From the NCBI GenBank assembly GCA_014905825.1, contig JACGCN010000024.1:682001-746000 (forward strand): a DNA stretch of 64,000 nucleotides, given 5' to 3'. A program made the position numbers and the translations under genes. Source of the DNA: Lyophyllum atratum. Taxonomy: Eukaryota > Basidiomycota > Agaricomycetes > Agaricales > Lyophyllaceae. Numbering within the stretch: position 1 is the first letter of the stretch; every line of letters begins with the position of its first letter. Positions 44,229 to 56,260 of the stretch are shown piece after piece. Under the pieces are notes generated by a model that saw only the letters and a program-made list of their open reading frames with translations, had not been told where the DNA came from and searched no databases.

Positions 44229-45294
44229 ATGGCCGTGTGTGCACTTCCCGAGGAACTCCTCCACGAAGTATTGCAGATTTGCCTTGATGTTGATTACGAC
44301 GCCTTCGCCAATCGCTCTCCAAATCTCCTTCGTCGTCACCGCACAGAGGTGGTCTCCCTACTTCTCGTTTGCAAAAATTGGCTGCGTGTGGGCACTCCTC
44401 TTACATACCAGGTCACCCTTCTGGAGTCCGTGAAGCAGAGTCAAGCGTTTGCGCGGTTACTGCGCCAACGCAAGTCTCTCGGCTCCCATGTCAGGAAGCT
44501 CCGCATCGAAGGAGGGTGTGGCGGCTCACTGAGCTTCATCCTCACGTCCGTCCCGCAACTCACGCACATATCCATATCGCTTGATATTTCCTCCGGGCAG
44601 AATGTGTTGGGACTCTGTGCTGGTCTGGAGCGCATCAATCCTGTCCACGTAGTCCTGCGTGATCGAAGGCACCTGTCCAACCGAGGCGTGCGCACTGTCG
44701 TTAACGCGCTCATCAGATGCATAAAGGGTGTTTGGTCGAACATGGTCAGTAGCCCTCGAGCTCATAACCATGACATGAATGTTCATTTGGGCTTTCTTGT
44801 CTTGATTAGACGTCTTTTGATTATCCGTACGATGATTATGGGTGGGATCATGATTCTACCGCTCGCGAACCCGTAGCTCTTCGGCAACGTGGAATCGACT
44901 TGGCCCTCACTCTGGCTCATGCTCCGCACCTGGAAGTCGTCTATGTCCCGCGAGCCTATTCTCTGCAGGGCAACGACGTAGTCCTGCAGGTCGTCAAAAA
45001 TCCGTCAGTGCGGAAGATCTATAGCTGGTGCGCTTGGCGACATGATCGGTGGGGCGTAGTCTTTGCGAGGGAGGTGCAGACACATCAGAGACTTCGTGAA
45101 GTTGTGCACCTGCCGCTTCCGGGGCCGTGGGCAAGACGGACCTATGCTGCGGTTGGTGACCGGAACTTGTATGTCCTGCCATTCATGTATCTATTACCAA
45201 TCATTTGACCAGAAGCAGCTCCGAAATCGAAACAACCTTCCGGTTCGGTCACAGTCTTAATATTGGTCCATCGGTATGGGGGTGTCATTGGTGA
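44229..45294 (+). CDS. F-box-like protein
   Basis: Starts at ATG 44229 with LPEELLHEVLQIC, the usual beginning of Agaricomycete F-box-like proteins, followed by VSLLLVCKNWLRVGTPLTYQ. These bind Skp1 in SCF ubiquitin ligases. The rest has weak leucine-rich character (VRKLRIEGG, LTSVPQLTHISISLD). One intron of about 65 nt (GTCAGT..TTAG) near 44754 joins SNM to TSFDYPYDDYGWD in frame. A second near 45168-45211 leads to a short last exon with stop at about 45294. If that intron is not used, the protein ends at 45208. The target is unknown. Such genes are numerous and variable in these genomes. Confidence 0.6.
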
Positions 45295-45835
45295 TGTACT
45301 CTCTCGTGGTTTATTATCGTTCTGACGTCTTTAAACCTGTCGGCTTTCTTTACTGTCCCAATCATGGTCGATGACGGCCTCGTCTACCCTCGATGAATCT
45401 TGGCGGTTCCCGCTGTCCTGTGCGTAGATGGTCACAATTGCATCAATAATGGATCCAGATGCGGAATGATGACATGGATAAATCCTCAGCTCCTAGCCTG
45501 TGTCTTTGCAAGTGCTCTTGGTGACGGGAGCTACGGCAGGATCGGAGTGGGCAGAGGCGTAGCAGGCAGTTCTGGCATGTTCACGGTGTGGTTGGGCACG
45601 AACGAGCATGTAACTTCAGACTGAGCTTCCCATCAGATTCGACCCACAAACGTGCTGCGAAACAAGCCGCAACAATCATCTTACATTTATGGCGCTGCTC
45701 CCATCTGACCGCCATCAACACTTTTTTACTTCCGCGCGATCTCAGGCGCTGCCTTTCTGTCTGTATACCGGTTGACTCTGTTTCTCGTAAGTTTTCCGGT
45801 GTGAACTTGGAGGTGTTGGCTCACACATCTGTAGG
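45295..45835. other. unassigned stretch
   Basis: About 540 bp. Open frames of 74-87 codons on the plus strand carry no motif. Probably the promoter of the kinase-like gene. Confidence 0.4.
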
Positions 45836-46886
45836 ATGTCGAACCTTGTAGACGCCGTGAAATACAGAGTCCATGCTGCCTTTGGTTCTTGGGAAATGGA
45901 CATTGAAAGGGCAAATCTATATCCCACTCGGTGCCTGCGGAGAATGGAATATACCTCACTGCATATCCGCAATGAAGTGCACTTCGTCAAGATGATTGAG
46001 CGCGGCAGAGACAAGAGCGAACTTGAGCCGAACCACGTTGCAGATCTGCAGATGGAGCTCCAGATGATGCTCCTGGCCGATGACTGCTCCATCCGACCCC
46101 TCGGACGAGTATACGATGATGGCAAGCTCTGCGGGATCGTCATGCCCCTTGAGATGGTCATTGCTCGCCGGATCCCTCCTACCTTTTCCAAGGCGGGCTA
46201 CACGCCAGATTTCGAGTCCTTGCCCTCTCTCGGGCGTATCATTGACGCGCTCACCAAGCTTCTCCCTCGCCTGCACGCCAAAGGCGTTATCCACGGCGAC
46301 ATAAAGCCCTCGAACATACTGTTCTGCCTTTCGGATGGCGAACTACGACTCTGCGATTTTGGCTGCGCGGGCCTCGAGAGCGACATGCAACCCGCCATTG
46401 CCTCCACCGTAACTTATGACTCTCCCTTTCAGCACAAGATGGGGCTAAGCGCTCCATTGTCGAGAGCAAACGATCTCTACGCGACCGGAATCACCATATG
46501 GGAACTCTATACTGGATGCATACCCTTCGATGGTTTTGACTCCGACTATGTTGAAGAATTTATTTGCTCAGGATTTCACCCGGGATCTCACCTCAGTAGA
46601 TGATCCTGCCATCCGCCAGCTCATCATCTCGTATCTCGATGCCGGCAACCTGCCGTTGCCAGAGGGATTGGTCACCCAAAGCCATATTGTTTGTGTGGTC
46701 GCGGACGTCGCGTTTCAGGATTGTGTGGCGAGTCCTCCTCACACTTACAGGAAGCTCGTTCGATGCAAGGACTGCGTTGATACCTCGCGAGAAGAGGAGT
46801 GTCCGCATCTGTATCGTGCTCCGCAGGTGGTGGGCTGTAGGCTGAGCCCGAGGTGTGCGAAATGTTGTTCCACCACGACTGCCTGA
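45836..46886 (+). pseudogene. protein kinase-like gene with a one-base frameshift
   Basis: Intronless over the visible part. The kinase domain has VKMIER (probable ATP-site Lys), GIVMPLEMVI (hinge), HGDIKPSNILFC (catalytic loop, Gly for Arg of HRD), LCDFGCAG (DFG) and DLYATGITIWELYTG; the usual APE is replaced by TYDSPF. At 46581-46584 (CCGGG) the frame shifts. Removing one G lets the sequence read GFHPDLTSVDDPAIRQLI, which continues in frame for another 95 codons. The tail has a Cys/His cluster (CKDCVDTSREEECPHLY, CAKCC) that may bind zinc. As written, the protein stops at 46603, losing this tail. Either a disabled gene or a sequencing error. Confidence 0.6.
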
Positions 46887-47460
46887 TTGTTTATCTCGTA
46901 CTCAAATCCGAATCCTGGCCACGATCGTCCCTTTCAGCACCTCGTTGTTCCTCTTTATGTATTATTTGGCGTCCCGTTTATTGACTCTGAAGCTCATTGG
47001 AACGCGAAGCTGCGATCCGATTGTTAAACATTGCCCGTCATCACAGGCCAAGAGTACCACGTACGCATTTGAGATGGCTCTCATCGTGAACCTGAACTGT
47101 TTTCACTAACGCTTCATCCAACTGGTCGCAATTATATCCACTTATATTCCGATGCGGATTGACGAGGTCTACATGCGTAAACTTTATGGATAAAGAGAGA
47201 CAGATAAATCGAACAAGTACATACGAGCAAGGGCTGAGACAATCTTCGAATTATCTCTCTTGTGGACTAGTTTCGTCTCTAGTGTTCTTGCAAAACGTGT
47301 ATCCATCCCCAGAGGCAGGCGAAATGCAGCAGGTCTTTATCCAACAGCCGCTTTCCAAGCGGTCGACAAGACGGTACCAGACGCAGACGGCGGAGCGGTC
47401 CCGACGAGCAGCTATACCGTCCGAGATCCTGATGGTGGGAGAAGGGCGGTAATCCTTGTT
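46887..47460. other. unassigned stretch
   Basis: About 570 bp with no supported gene. Confidence 0.4.
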
Positions 47461-48665
47461 CTATACGGTTAGAGGAACGAGGTGTGCCCTGATGAGCTCT
47501 GAAAAGCCAGAGGAACATCTTCGAGACGCCAAGGAATAAGCCAGGCGCGGTCCAGGGACCTCGGAATGGAGAGACATCAACCAAGTCCAAAGAACCATGT
47601 ATCGGGCAGGGCGTCCCCTAGAGGTATAATGATGACCGATAGCCGTAGTGTTGATCAAGGTATGTTGCTCGACGAGGACGACCGGACGGAGGCTGCACAC
47701 AGCGACTCGGACACGGATGCTGCGATACCATTCTTCCCTGCGTTCATAATATTTCACTTCATACTCGTCCTCCTCCGGCTGTGGTCCCTCGGTTTTGGGC
47801 CATGACTCAGGATCTAGGTCGTATTTATACCTGGAGTATTTGATGCGAATATATCTGGAGCCCGGGTTCTCCAAGGGCGTAAGTGTTATGTTCCACAAGG
47901 GGATCGTGCAGGCGATGACTTGTTCGATGACACTATACAGGTCATCGTGGTCCCGAATGAAGGTTATTGATATAGCTCGTAATCCTAGGAGGCGAGTGAG
48001 AAGGGCAGGGGCCGAGGGGAATTTGCGACATACTTGAGGCTGCGCTCACCCCAGACAGGTCAATATCACAGGGAAATCACTGAATTATCTGCTGTAGGGG
48101 ATTGTGTAGGTGCGCCGACACCAATACTAATTTGCTGGCTTGGGAGTCGCGACGATCTCTTCCGATGCAGGAATAATCACTCCTTCACCACTCTGTTTGA
48201 TGCAATCACCAAGACCAACGAGGCTGTTTAGAAGAATTCGACGGCACCCATAGATCAAGAGGAAGAGCGAGGGTGAACGAGGCCCAGTACTTTGTCGTCA
48301 GATCCGGGATGATAGTCCTTTTCTCGTGCAGGGACCCCTTCGAGTGGCGCAGCGGCGGCCTTCAAGGCCTCCTTCAGTGAATCGGGAACGGCACTGTCAG
48401 ATTTCACGACATCGCCATTGTACACGCTGACGGCGCCGGTCGTCTCAAAGGTCTTTGCCTCACACTGAAGATCGGCGATACACCAGTCGAACATTTTCTC
48501 CGCCATATCTGGCTCATCCTCTTCCGCGGTCCCATCGTCCTCCGCCGTCTCCTCGTCCTTTTCCTCTGCCGTCTCCTCGTCCTCTGCCGTCTCTGACAGT
48601 TTAACTTGATTCCTCGAGGGTTCAGACCAAATGGGATTAGGACCGAAAACTTGCAGAAGTAGCAC
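47461..48665 (-). pseudogene. DUF4246 family gene, apparently decayed
   Basis: Two parts match the fungal DUF4246 family, large proteins of unknown biochemistry. The upstream part (48665-48255) has an acidic Glu/Thr/Ala repeat, then MFDWCIADLQCEAKTFETTG, EALKAAAAPLEGVPA and DKVLGLVHP. After a stretch with SYINNLHP-like sequence near 48000, the second part (about 47898-47690) reads PLWNITLTPLENPGSRYIRI, DPESWPKTEGPQPEEDEYE and YERREEWY. Family members continue for several hundred residues with a conserved double-stranded beta-helix-like region. Here the sequence past RREEWY no longer matches in any frame. The N-terminal part upstream of 48665 is also unclear. I read it as a truncated relic, but a missed splice site is possible. 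Confidence 0.5.
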
Positions 48666-49248
48666 TGCTACCTCGGTCGCTCATTGGATAGACTGGCGTG
48701 TTTCGACCTATACAGGCTTTTAATGTCGGTTGTTCGAGGGCAATTGGTCAATTAGACTTACCAGGGACACCGACGGCTAAACCTGAATGATTTGTTGTCA
48801 ATAAAAAGGTTTTTGCCATCGGCAGCGCATGGAAAAGCGGAAGGTGGTACATGTCCGTCACGGCCTCCTCCGATCTAGCTCAAGAGACGTCGCAAGATAA
48901 ACCGATGGTCTTGGGCGGCGTAACAGCAACATACTACATATTTTTCGCACCCAGTTTCTTGAACTGCTAGATACCATTCGCGTTTACAGCCTGTGTCGAC
49001 GCAACGGTTGCTGAAGCCCCAGACGAATTTGAAGACTTTGGACGCAATTTCCGCAATGGCACCCTCTGCGGACATGACCTCACAGTCATCGTCACTAAAA
49101 AAGAAAGACAATGTCTAGGTACTTTGCTGGTTTCGCGATTAGGCGTGGACGGTAGGTGGACCGTGGTCAAGTGCGTTATGTTGTGTCAACGCACGACTTT
49201 GCGGAGAAACCATAAACTAAGGTCAGGGTCGGGTTCAATACGATCATC
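48666..49248. other. upstream region of the DUF4246 relic
   Basis: About 580 bp. Minus-strand frames here (48875-49170) include SAEGAIAEIASKV, which might be N-terminal DUF4246 sequence, but I could not join them. Otherwise the promoter of the next gene. Confidence 0.35.
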
Positions 49249-51340
49249 ATGGCCTTGACACCAACTGCCATCGTCACCAAAGCCGTCCTCGAGCTTGGGG
49301 GTCCCTCTATCGAACCAGGCGACATCGAATGGACCTCTCAGGTCCCCGCGGGTCGAAATATTGTCCAGTGGCTAGTCGAGCAGTGTATAGCTTTAGAATC
49401 CGATGATGAAGATGGGCTGGCCACAACTCAGTTACCAGATATAGACCTCGGCGCTGCTCTACGTGCCATTGCACTCGAGGATGAAGAAATACATCTGTGA
49501 GTTCACAATTCCAGGGTATTTTATCGAATATCGAGATTTACGGAGACTGTTATCTTCAGCTTAAAACATGCTGAGAGCATACTGGCAGATGACAATGATC
49601 AGGACTTGAACACAATTCACGCGCCATTGGCTTATGCACCACCTTCACGTCTTCGGTAAGTAGCCTAACGTATCTTCCATACTTATGCCACAATTGCTCA
49701 CCGTATAATACACAGCAAACACGCGACTCATCTTGACGCTGAGACGCGTCTGCTGGAGGCTGAATCTGCCACACTCAAATCACGTCTACGGCAAACGAAG
49801 TGAGAATATTATTTCAAACAAAGAAAGAAGCTTAATCAAATTGTATGTAGGCAGGCATCTCAGCGTGTGTCACAAACAATATCGTCCCTCGAGGCCGCCA
49901 TCAAGCGCGAAGATGCTGCCATTGCACACATGCAGGAACGCCTCGCAGAGCTCTCCATCCTTGTGCGTACATCCATAATCACGTATACCAACATCTAACA
50001 GAGCTGACGACACCTTTCTGCTCGACAGGCTGATACGATGCTCTCCTCAGGCACAGACACCGCTCTCAGCCTCCTCGATACACTCGCCGCCCCACCACAG
50101 ACGGAGCAATCGAAACCTCCTGATGATACCCCGGATGGGACCTCACACGCCTCTCTCATATCACCAACTCAATCACTCACTCACCTCGCTAACTTCCGCT
50201 CCGCGCTCACGGAACAACACACTTCCCGTCTCGCGCAGCTCACACCCAAAGTACCCGAAGGGTTGCTTGATGACGCGGCCGACCTTTCAAGTAGTTTCGA
50301 AGCACTGATGAAAGACGGGGGGCGGTTGAAAGAGGCGGCATATGCGATTGAGCTGAGGCAAATGCACGAAGCTCTTGGTCGTGCTGGGTCCATTACTGAC
50401 TTGAGTCTCGAGGACGGCGGGGATGCGGACCAAGAAGACCTAGACGTGAAAGCGGGCCTTGAAAAGGCGTGGGCACTTGACCAGGCAGCCATATTAGATA
50501 TGGAATGTGTGGTCCTCGATTCTGTACGCCATTCACCGTAATCAACTGCTCGATTCTGTGTTAATCGCTAGCCCAGACGGTAAAAGCGCACGATGAAGCG
50601 CTTCTCCCTGCACTCACCGCTCTTCACACAAAATTATCAGGCCACGAGAAGGCTGTACGTGCGGCTGAGGCTTGGGTTGGTACCTTTGTGATTGAGGTTG
50701 AAGGAGTAGGTGGTGCTGGTGGAGATGCTGATGCTGTACATATGGAAAAGGCTGCCCTCGGCGCGGATGACGATGTCGAATTCGAGCGAGAATTAAAGGA
50801 CCTCCTTTTGCAGCACCACCGTAGGCATCACACCGACGAAGACGCGCCTCTTGTGCTATTGGATCGGTCAGATATTCTTGACGAGCTGAGGCGTATACGA
50901 ATGCTGGAGGATGATGGTGCAAAAAGCGATGTGTTGAGCGAGGTAACGCAGCTTAGGGAAAAGTTGGGGTCTTTGTACGTCTATCTCGCTCTTTCTCCTT
51001 CTGAATCTCTCGATGCTTATGCTTATACTACGGCGCATTATAATAGGAGCGCGACCCATCAACCACTGTTGAGTTTGCTCTACGGTACTCGAGACGTGCA
51101 AACGAACGTGTCACCGCCTTTCGGGCGGTCTGAGGCAATCAAGCAACTCGAACAGCGTGCACAGGAAGCTGTGGCAAGGCTCGAAGCAGGCGTTGGTCGA
51201 GGAGAGGTACGCTTCAAATCGTTGATTTATCTCCTGACTAAAGACTGACTGTCGGCCTTGCATTGTAGGAACTTCAGAAGACTTTGGATGGAAAGAGGAC
51301 GCAGCGGAAGTTCGGGGAGTTCATCCATCAGCATTCATAA
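49249..51340 (+). CDS. coiled-coil protein, possibly HAUS3/augmin-like
   Basis: Seven or so exons with short introns, all in one frame chain from ATG 49249 to the stop at 51338. The N-terminus (LGGPSIEPGDIEWTSQVPAG, IVQWLVEQC) resembles the start of HAUS3, a subunit of the augmin complex that recruits gamma-tubulin to spindle microtubules. The following exons (KHATHLDAETRLLEAESATL, AAIKREDAAIAHMQERLAEL) and the long central exon are strongly helical with heptad-like leucines. The last long exon has FERELKDLLLQHHRRHH and EVTQLREKLGSLYVYL. The C-terminus ends RTQRKFGEFIHQHS. Coiled coil and N-terminal pattern are what I see. The augmin link is a tentative family judgement. Confidence 0.55.
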
Positions 51341-51644
51341 ATGCCGCTCTGCGTATCAATAATGGCAGAACCGTTTTCTCGAACATGTTGATACCGAGAG
51401 CTTAATACGTTGATCGATGGGTTGCGTTGGGCGTAGAAGGCTTTCAGGTCGTGATCTTAGGCTGCTAGACTTGTTTGGGAAGACATTCTGCTTGTCACAA
51501 TGAGCTATTCGACCATGACAAGTTGGCTTACGAACGGAAGCTATGAAGACAGATAGCACGAACGTTTCCTGCTTGACAGTTGAGCGACGCTGAGGAAATT
51601 CTATTTTTCGATCACATGACGCCCAGCACCTCTGCTCTCCCCCC

Positions 51645-53202
51645 ATGTTCACGGCTATTGCGGCGACGATGCCCCTGCCTCTGCTCAGCCTCGTTGGCTG
51701 GTCCATAGTCCCCGATTTTGCGACGAAACGTCTACTGTCCCTTCTTCACCGGTTCGCTCTCCTCTCAACCCCGACCACTCAGCCGACTTACCGCAAGCAA
51801 TATGCCCTCACCTTCGCGTTCGTTGTACTAACCTACCTTTCATACAACTTGTTCGATTCTGCGCGTTCCATGCCACCCAATTTTTATCAGATCCTCTCAG
51901 TGGACCCAACGGTGGATGAACAAGGGCTCAAGACCGCGTTTCGCCAGTTCGCGAAGAAGAACCATCCCGATCGACCGGGAGTGGGTAGAGGTGGAGAGGA
52001 GCTCTTCATTATGGTTAGAGATGTCTACGAGGCGCTGAAGGACCCAGTTGTGAGGTTCGCCTATGATCGGTAAGTGTTCATCTTTCCTTTGACGCGCCCG
52101 CCTCTCAGAGTTACTGACATGCCACAGGTTTGGCCCGGATGTACTAACGTGGTCACAGAAATGTACAACGACGCGTGAATATATCCAACATGGTCTCATT
52201 CAATCATCTGGCTATCATATCGTCGTTGGAGCCGCCCTCATATTTTGGTCTTTTATCGGTTCCTCTATATCAAACCCCGTCTCCTTCTGGCGCTATACTC
52301 TTTTTGCGGCTTTGTTCGTCGCAGAGATCAGCCTTATCCTCTCACCGTCTCCGTCGCCCAGTGCAGCATCGATACCTGCCTTATCCGGCCTTCTAACGAC
52401 GTACACGACCCATACCCCTCTGCACACGATCTTCCCTCAACGCCTTATCCATCAACACATCCTCTTTCTTCATCAGCTCTTCGTCTTCCTCTCTATTGCC
52501 CTCAGCCGGGTTGTTCCAGTTCTCCTCGGGGCTTTCTCTCCTGAGAGTCTCCCCTCACCGGCCATGAACCAAGAACTACTCCAGAACATCTCACAGCTCG
52601 CTGCAATTGCGGACCGCGAAACGTCAATTGTCCTGCACACCCTGCTGCACAGCATCGCGTCCCCTGAATCAAGTACTTCAGCCCCCGCCTCTTCTCCTGC
52701 CCCTCCACATGAGGAAATATCCAGCCTCGCGCGTCCCCGCCCATTCGAGCTGCCCGCTGGCATAACCTTCCCCGACCCTCGTACCTCGCCGCCTCCGGAA
52801 ACTTACTCCACTCCACATCGCAAGAAAGAGGCAGACGACGCTCACCCACTCATGAAGCTCAGCCAGGAGATAGAGGAGCTCATCATCGAAGCGAATATCA
52901 AAAAGGAGGATGGTCCGTTACGATCTGCGTGGGATGCGGCGGTGCGTCGTGGGCGGGGTCTTATGGCTGCACTTGCGTCGGGGTCTACTGCGACTGCGAC
53001 TGCAAGTGAGGGAAGCCCGGTGGTTAAAGAGAGGCCGAAGAGGAACTTCTGGGAAGCGCCTGCAGATGATGGCGAGGGTTCAGAAATGTATGGAGATGAT
53101 GTTACAATAGTGGAGGTGGAGGAGAGGGAAAAGGAGATCGTGATATCGACGCTGCAGGCGTCCCCCCGACGAAATTCGGATGGAGCACGGGCCAGTCACT
53201 GA
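51645..53202 (+). CDS. DnaJ (Hsp40) domain membrane protein
   Basis: Two exons (51645-52069, 52128-53202) joined by a 58 nt intron. Residues about 47-65 form a membrane helix. A J-domain follows at about 77-145, with NFYQILSVDPTVDEQGLK, the HPD motif in KKNHPDRPG that stimulates Hsp70 ATPase, and FAYDRFGPD at its end. Three more hydrophobic segments lie downstream (HIVVGAALIFWSFIG, YTLFAALFVAEISLIL, LFVFLSIALSRVV). The C-terminal half is soluble, Ser/Pro-rich, with an acidic end. The layout fits an ER or other endomembrane J-protein that recruits Hsp70 to the membrane. The fungal orthologue name is not clear to me. Confidence 0.75.
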
Positions 53203-53272
53203 GATGGACTTGCTCAGCCTGCCTCACAATGGAACCCGGAATCTATAAAGGGCGGTTTATCAGCATGTAAGA

Positions 53273-54870
53273 TTATGTACACCGGATACCTCTTGAGTTT
53301 TTGCTGTGTACTTTTATTCCAGATGATTTGACAACGAACTCGCTCGAGGCACCGGGGTTCAAACCGGTATCTGAAGTTCGCGGAAGCAAATTGGGTGATG
53401 GTGCAATGATCGTGATCACATTTTCAATCTCAGCGACCAATTCAGGATGTAAACCAACATCAACATATGTCACGGATGATCATGGTGCAGGAGCACAGAA
53501 AACACTTTCTTTAGCTGATCAGAGAAGTATAGCCATGCAGACGCTTTCCCCAAAGTTATAATTCCGGACCAATCTCCCCATCTAGCGATTTTCTGAGCGA
53601 GGACTCCTCTTTAAGTGGTCGCCGGTTCTGCGTCAATGTTGCAAGCTATCCAAAGAACTGGCGTTAGGCCTAGATTATTATGCTAAAAGTCATGCCAATG
53701 CTTACTCTCATCCATCTCAAGGAAAATTCGGACCCTATCATGAAGTCCAGGAGATTGTCTGTTTCGTCACTACTGAAGGCCATCTGAGTGACGGGCGCCG
53801 ATGAAGTGATCGGAGGTGGTCGGGGTGCTCTCTCCCAAGTTTTAGTCTCATCAGAGGGGCACCGGCCTCACTTTGAGCATTATGTGCTCCATTTCGAGAG
53901 TCGTGCGTAAGATAGGAGGGTTGATTTGGTGGTGAGGAGACATCTCTGATGGAAGATCAGTTGGCATTGGTATTGGAGGGGGTCGAAGAGGGTCGCACCA
54001 TTCTGTAAGAGCGGAGAGTGTATAACCGAGAGACAAAGCCCGACGGTGTCGAGATCCGCTTGGTCAAAGGTTGCTCGACTCCTTGACGAGAGCTCATGCT
54101 CGTCTGAGCTTCCTTCGCTGCGTCTGCCACCATCATGAATCGATCACTGTGTTCTTTGAGGTATCCGTTCACTGGGGATTTGAGCTGATTAGAAGCATGC
54201 AGGACATTCCTTCTGTTTGAAGCTCACACTGTTAGGATTTTTAGGAACAAATGGCCTATGTGTCAGGGGCATGCGGAACTCGAGCCACCGAAGGCACATC
54301 GTGGCTGCCTCTGAACTTAAAACTTCTATGTTCGTGGAGCTTGGAAATAGGTTTTTTCGTCGATGATGTGTCGCCTCTGTGGGTGTCCTGGGTCGTGACG
54401 GTGGTCAGAATCCTTTCCTGGCGCTAAGTACCGATTAGGGAAGTGGGTTGGGAGTGGGATGGAATTTACGGGACAAACCGTTGGGGATTCTGGACCATCC
54501 TCGTGGTAGCTGCCAAACAAGGAGAGCACAAGGCAGTCTGAATGGCCATCCCCGTAAGTGTAACGTTCCGATGGTATGGCTCATGCATCTACACGGGAGG
54601 CTGCGAAGGGTTGGGATAACGACGGAACTGCGTCGGAGGGGAATCGGCCATGAGGTTGGAGCGGAGGGTTCACATAGAACAATGCTTCGGAAAATAGAAC
54701 AAAAGCGACAAAGACTCCGAGTAAAGCTGCTTGTGGGCGTCTGTGGGTCCAAGTGTGATGTGTAACCAGACGTGGTGAGACCGAACCGAACTTTGTGGCC
54801 GGCAACCCTGGTGTACCACTGATGTCGATTTGACACGCGACATGAGGATTCAATCTCGGAACCTTCGGAT
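53273..54870 (-). CDS. possible hypothetical gene, poorly resolved
   Basis: A chain of minus-strand segments looks coding but I cannot fix the model. From the 5' side: a segment with SGTPGLPATKFGSVSP and a likely membrane helix (ALLGVFVAFVLFSEALFYV) at about 54850-54590; RYLAPGKDSDH and HIIDEKTYFQAP near 54400; RPFVPKNPNS joined by a GTGAGC..CCCCAG intron to VNGYLKEHSDRFMMVADAAK near 54170. Then come MAFSSDETDNLLDFMIGSEF near 53770 and TYVDVGLHPELVAEIENVIT near 53470. No start codon was found in frame with the first segment. It could be one membrane protein, two small genes, or chance frames. Confidence 0.35.
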
Positions 54871-56260
54871 GACCTGGGATCCATTCACTGGCATTCAGGG
54901 TGTTCCAATTTATTCAAGAATACAACGATGTCTAGGACGGTACAGGACGGCGTAGTGTAACGGAGATGCTAATTATGTGGCGGTAAACTTCACAGTGTCC
55001 GTAGATAGTACAAGAACATGATATCTAAAGGTCAGCCTCGCTGCTGAGATCAAGGACGACAACACCAAGGTACCAAGGACCTACGAAGAGGCGGCACAAC
55101 AAATCTAAGATCAATTCTTGTGTCGTGTCGTTGGAGCGAGAAAACAAAAACTATCTCTATACACTGCCTTCTGAGCTCTTACGCGAATAAACCATCTGCG
55201 ATCTGGGAAGCATTTCTCAAACGAGGTTGCCACCAACAAAACGTTTCTCTATGGAAGCTACTGAGCTTCCCACTATCTCCGAGCTCTCTCACGAAAAAAC
55301 AAAAACCAAAAGCACCTTAACTGGGAGCCTTCTTCAAGGAAATGGTCGCCATCGAAATGCGTCACACCAGTAGAGTGTCACTTGGGCATCTGATTTGAAC
55401 AAACCATGTCATAGATTCCAAAACGACTCTTCGGGTATCACAAGACCCAGTCCTACCCAGTCGACGTCGTTCTCCGATGCCGTAGGAACAATAGCCTACG
55501 ACAGCACAAGTTGAAAGCAATAACGAAGCTACTGAGCCAGACAACAAACGTGATGTGAAATATGAAATTCCTTCAAAGCAATTATCGATGCCAAGTCAGA
55601 ATCTGTTAGCAGTAGGATCATATTTTCATCCAGAAGTTCCTGCTAGTCCTACGGGTTCCGACGGGAGAGGCCACAAAGCTTTCTCGCACTGAAGTGGCCA
55701 AGTTCTATAACGATACAACTGAACATTCGACATGAATTGAACCATACAATGATCGATGTGTAAATTCCTCAGGTGAAATCTGAAAATGCTCAAGTTTATG
55801 GTCAAACGTCTCTCGTCTGATGATTCGGGGAGGGGGTGTTGATACAGGGTACTTGGGACAGGTATCTACTTGCAGGATGATGAGAAGGGCTAATGCTACT
55901 GACTACTATGTAAACTACTGACTACAAATGCTACGTAAAAATGAGGATAAGATGTGACAGGGTGAGGGACAGTGGATGGGCGCATGTCGATATGCGCGGT
56001 GATGCGGCCATGGGACAATGTAATGGGACAAATGGTAGGTAGGTAGGTAGGTAATGACACATGTTTAGAAGAATCAAACAGAAACCGGAAACCGGACACA
56101 AGGGATGGGGGGCAAATGACTACAGCTACGCAAAATCCGGATGCAAGAGACGAGACGAGGAAAGCACATTAAATAAAGGGAGGGAGACGCAAGTGGGGAT
56201 GCCGGTCGCATCCGCGTAGACAATACAATTTGATGGCTGTCTGTGGGTTGATCAAGCACT
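54871..56260. other. gene-free stretch of about 1.4 kb
   Basis: No supported gene on either strand. It contains a (GGTA)5 microsatellite at 56034-56053. The right part is probably the 3' UTR of the transportin gene. Confidence 0.5.
56034..56053 (+). repeat. (GGTA)5 microsatellite
   Basis: Five perfect tandem GGTA units. Likely variable in length between strains. Confidence 0.9.

Noticed and set aside
53350..53375. GGTTCAAACC block resembling a tRNA T-arm
   Set aside because: A stem with a T-arm loop of the right size does not form and no cloverleaf partner sequences are nearby.
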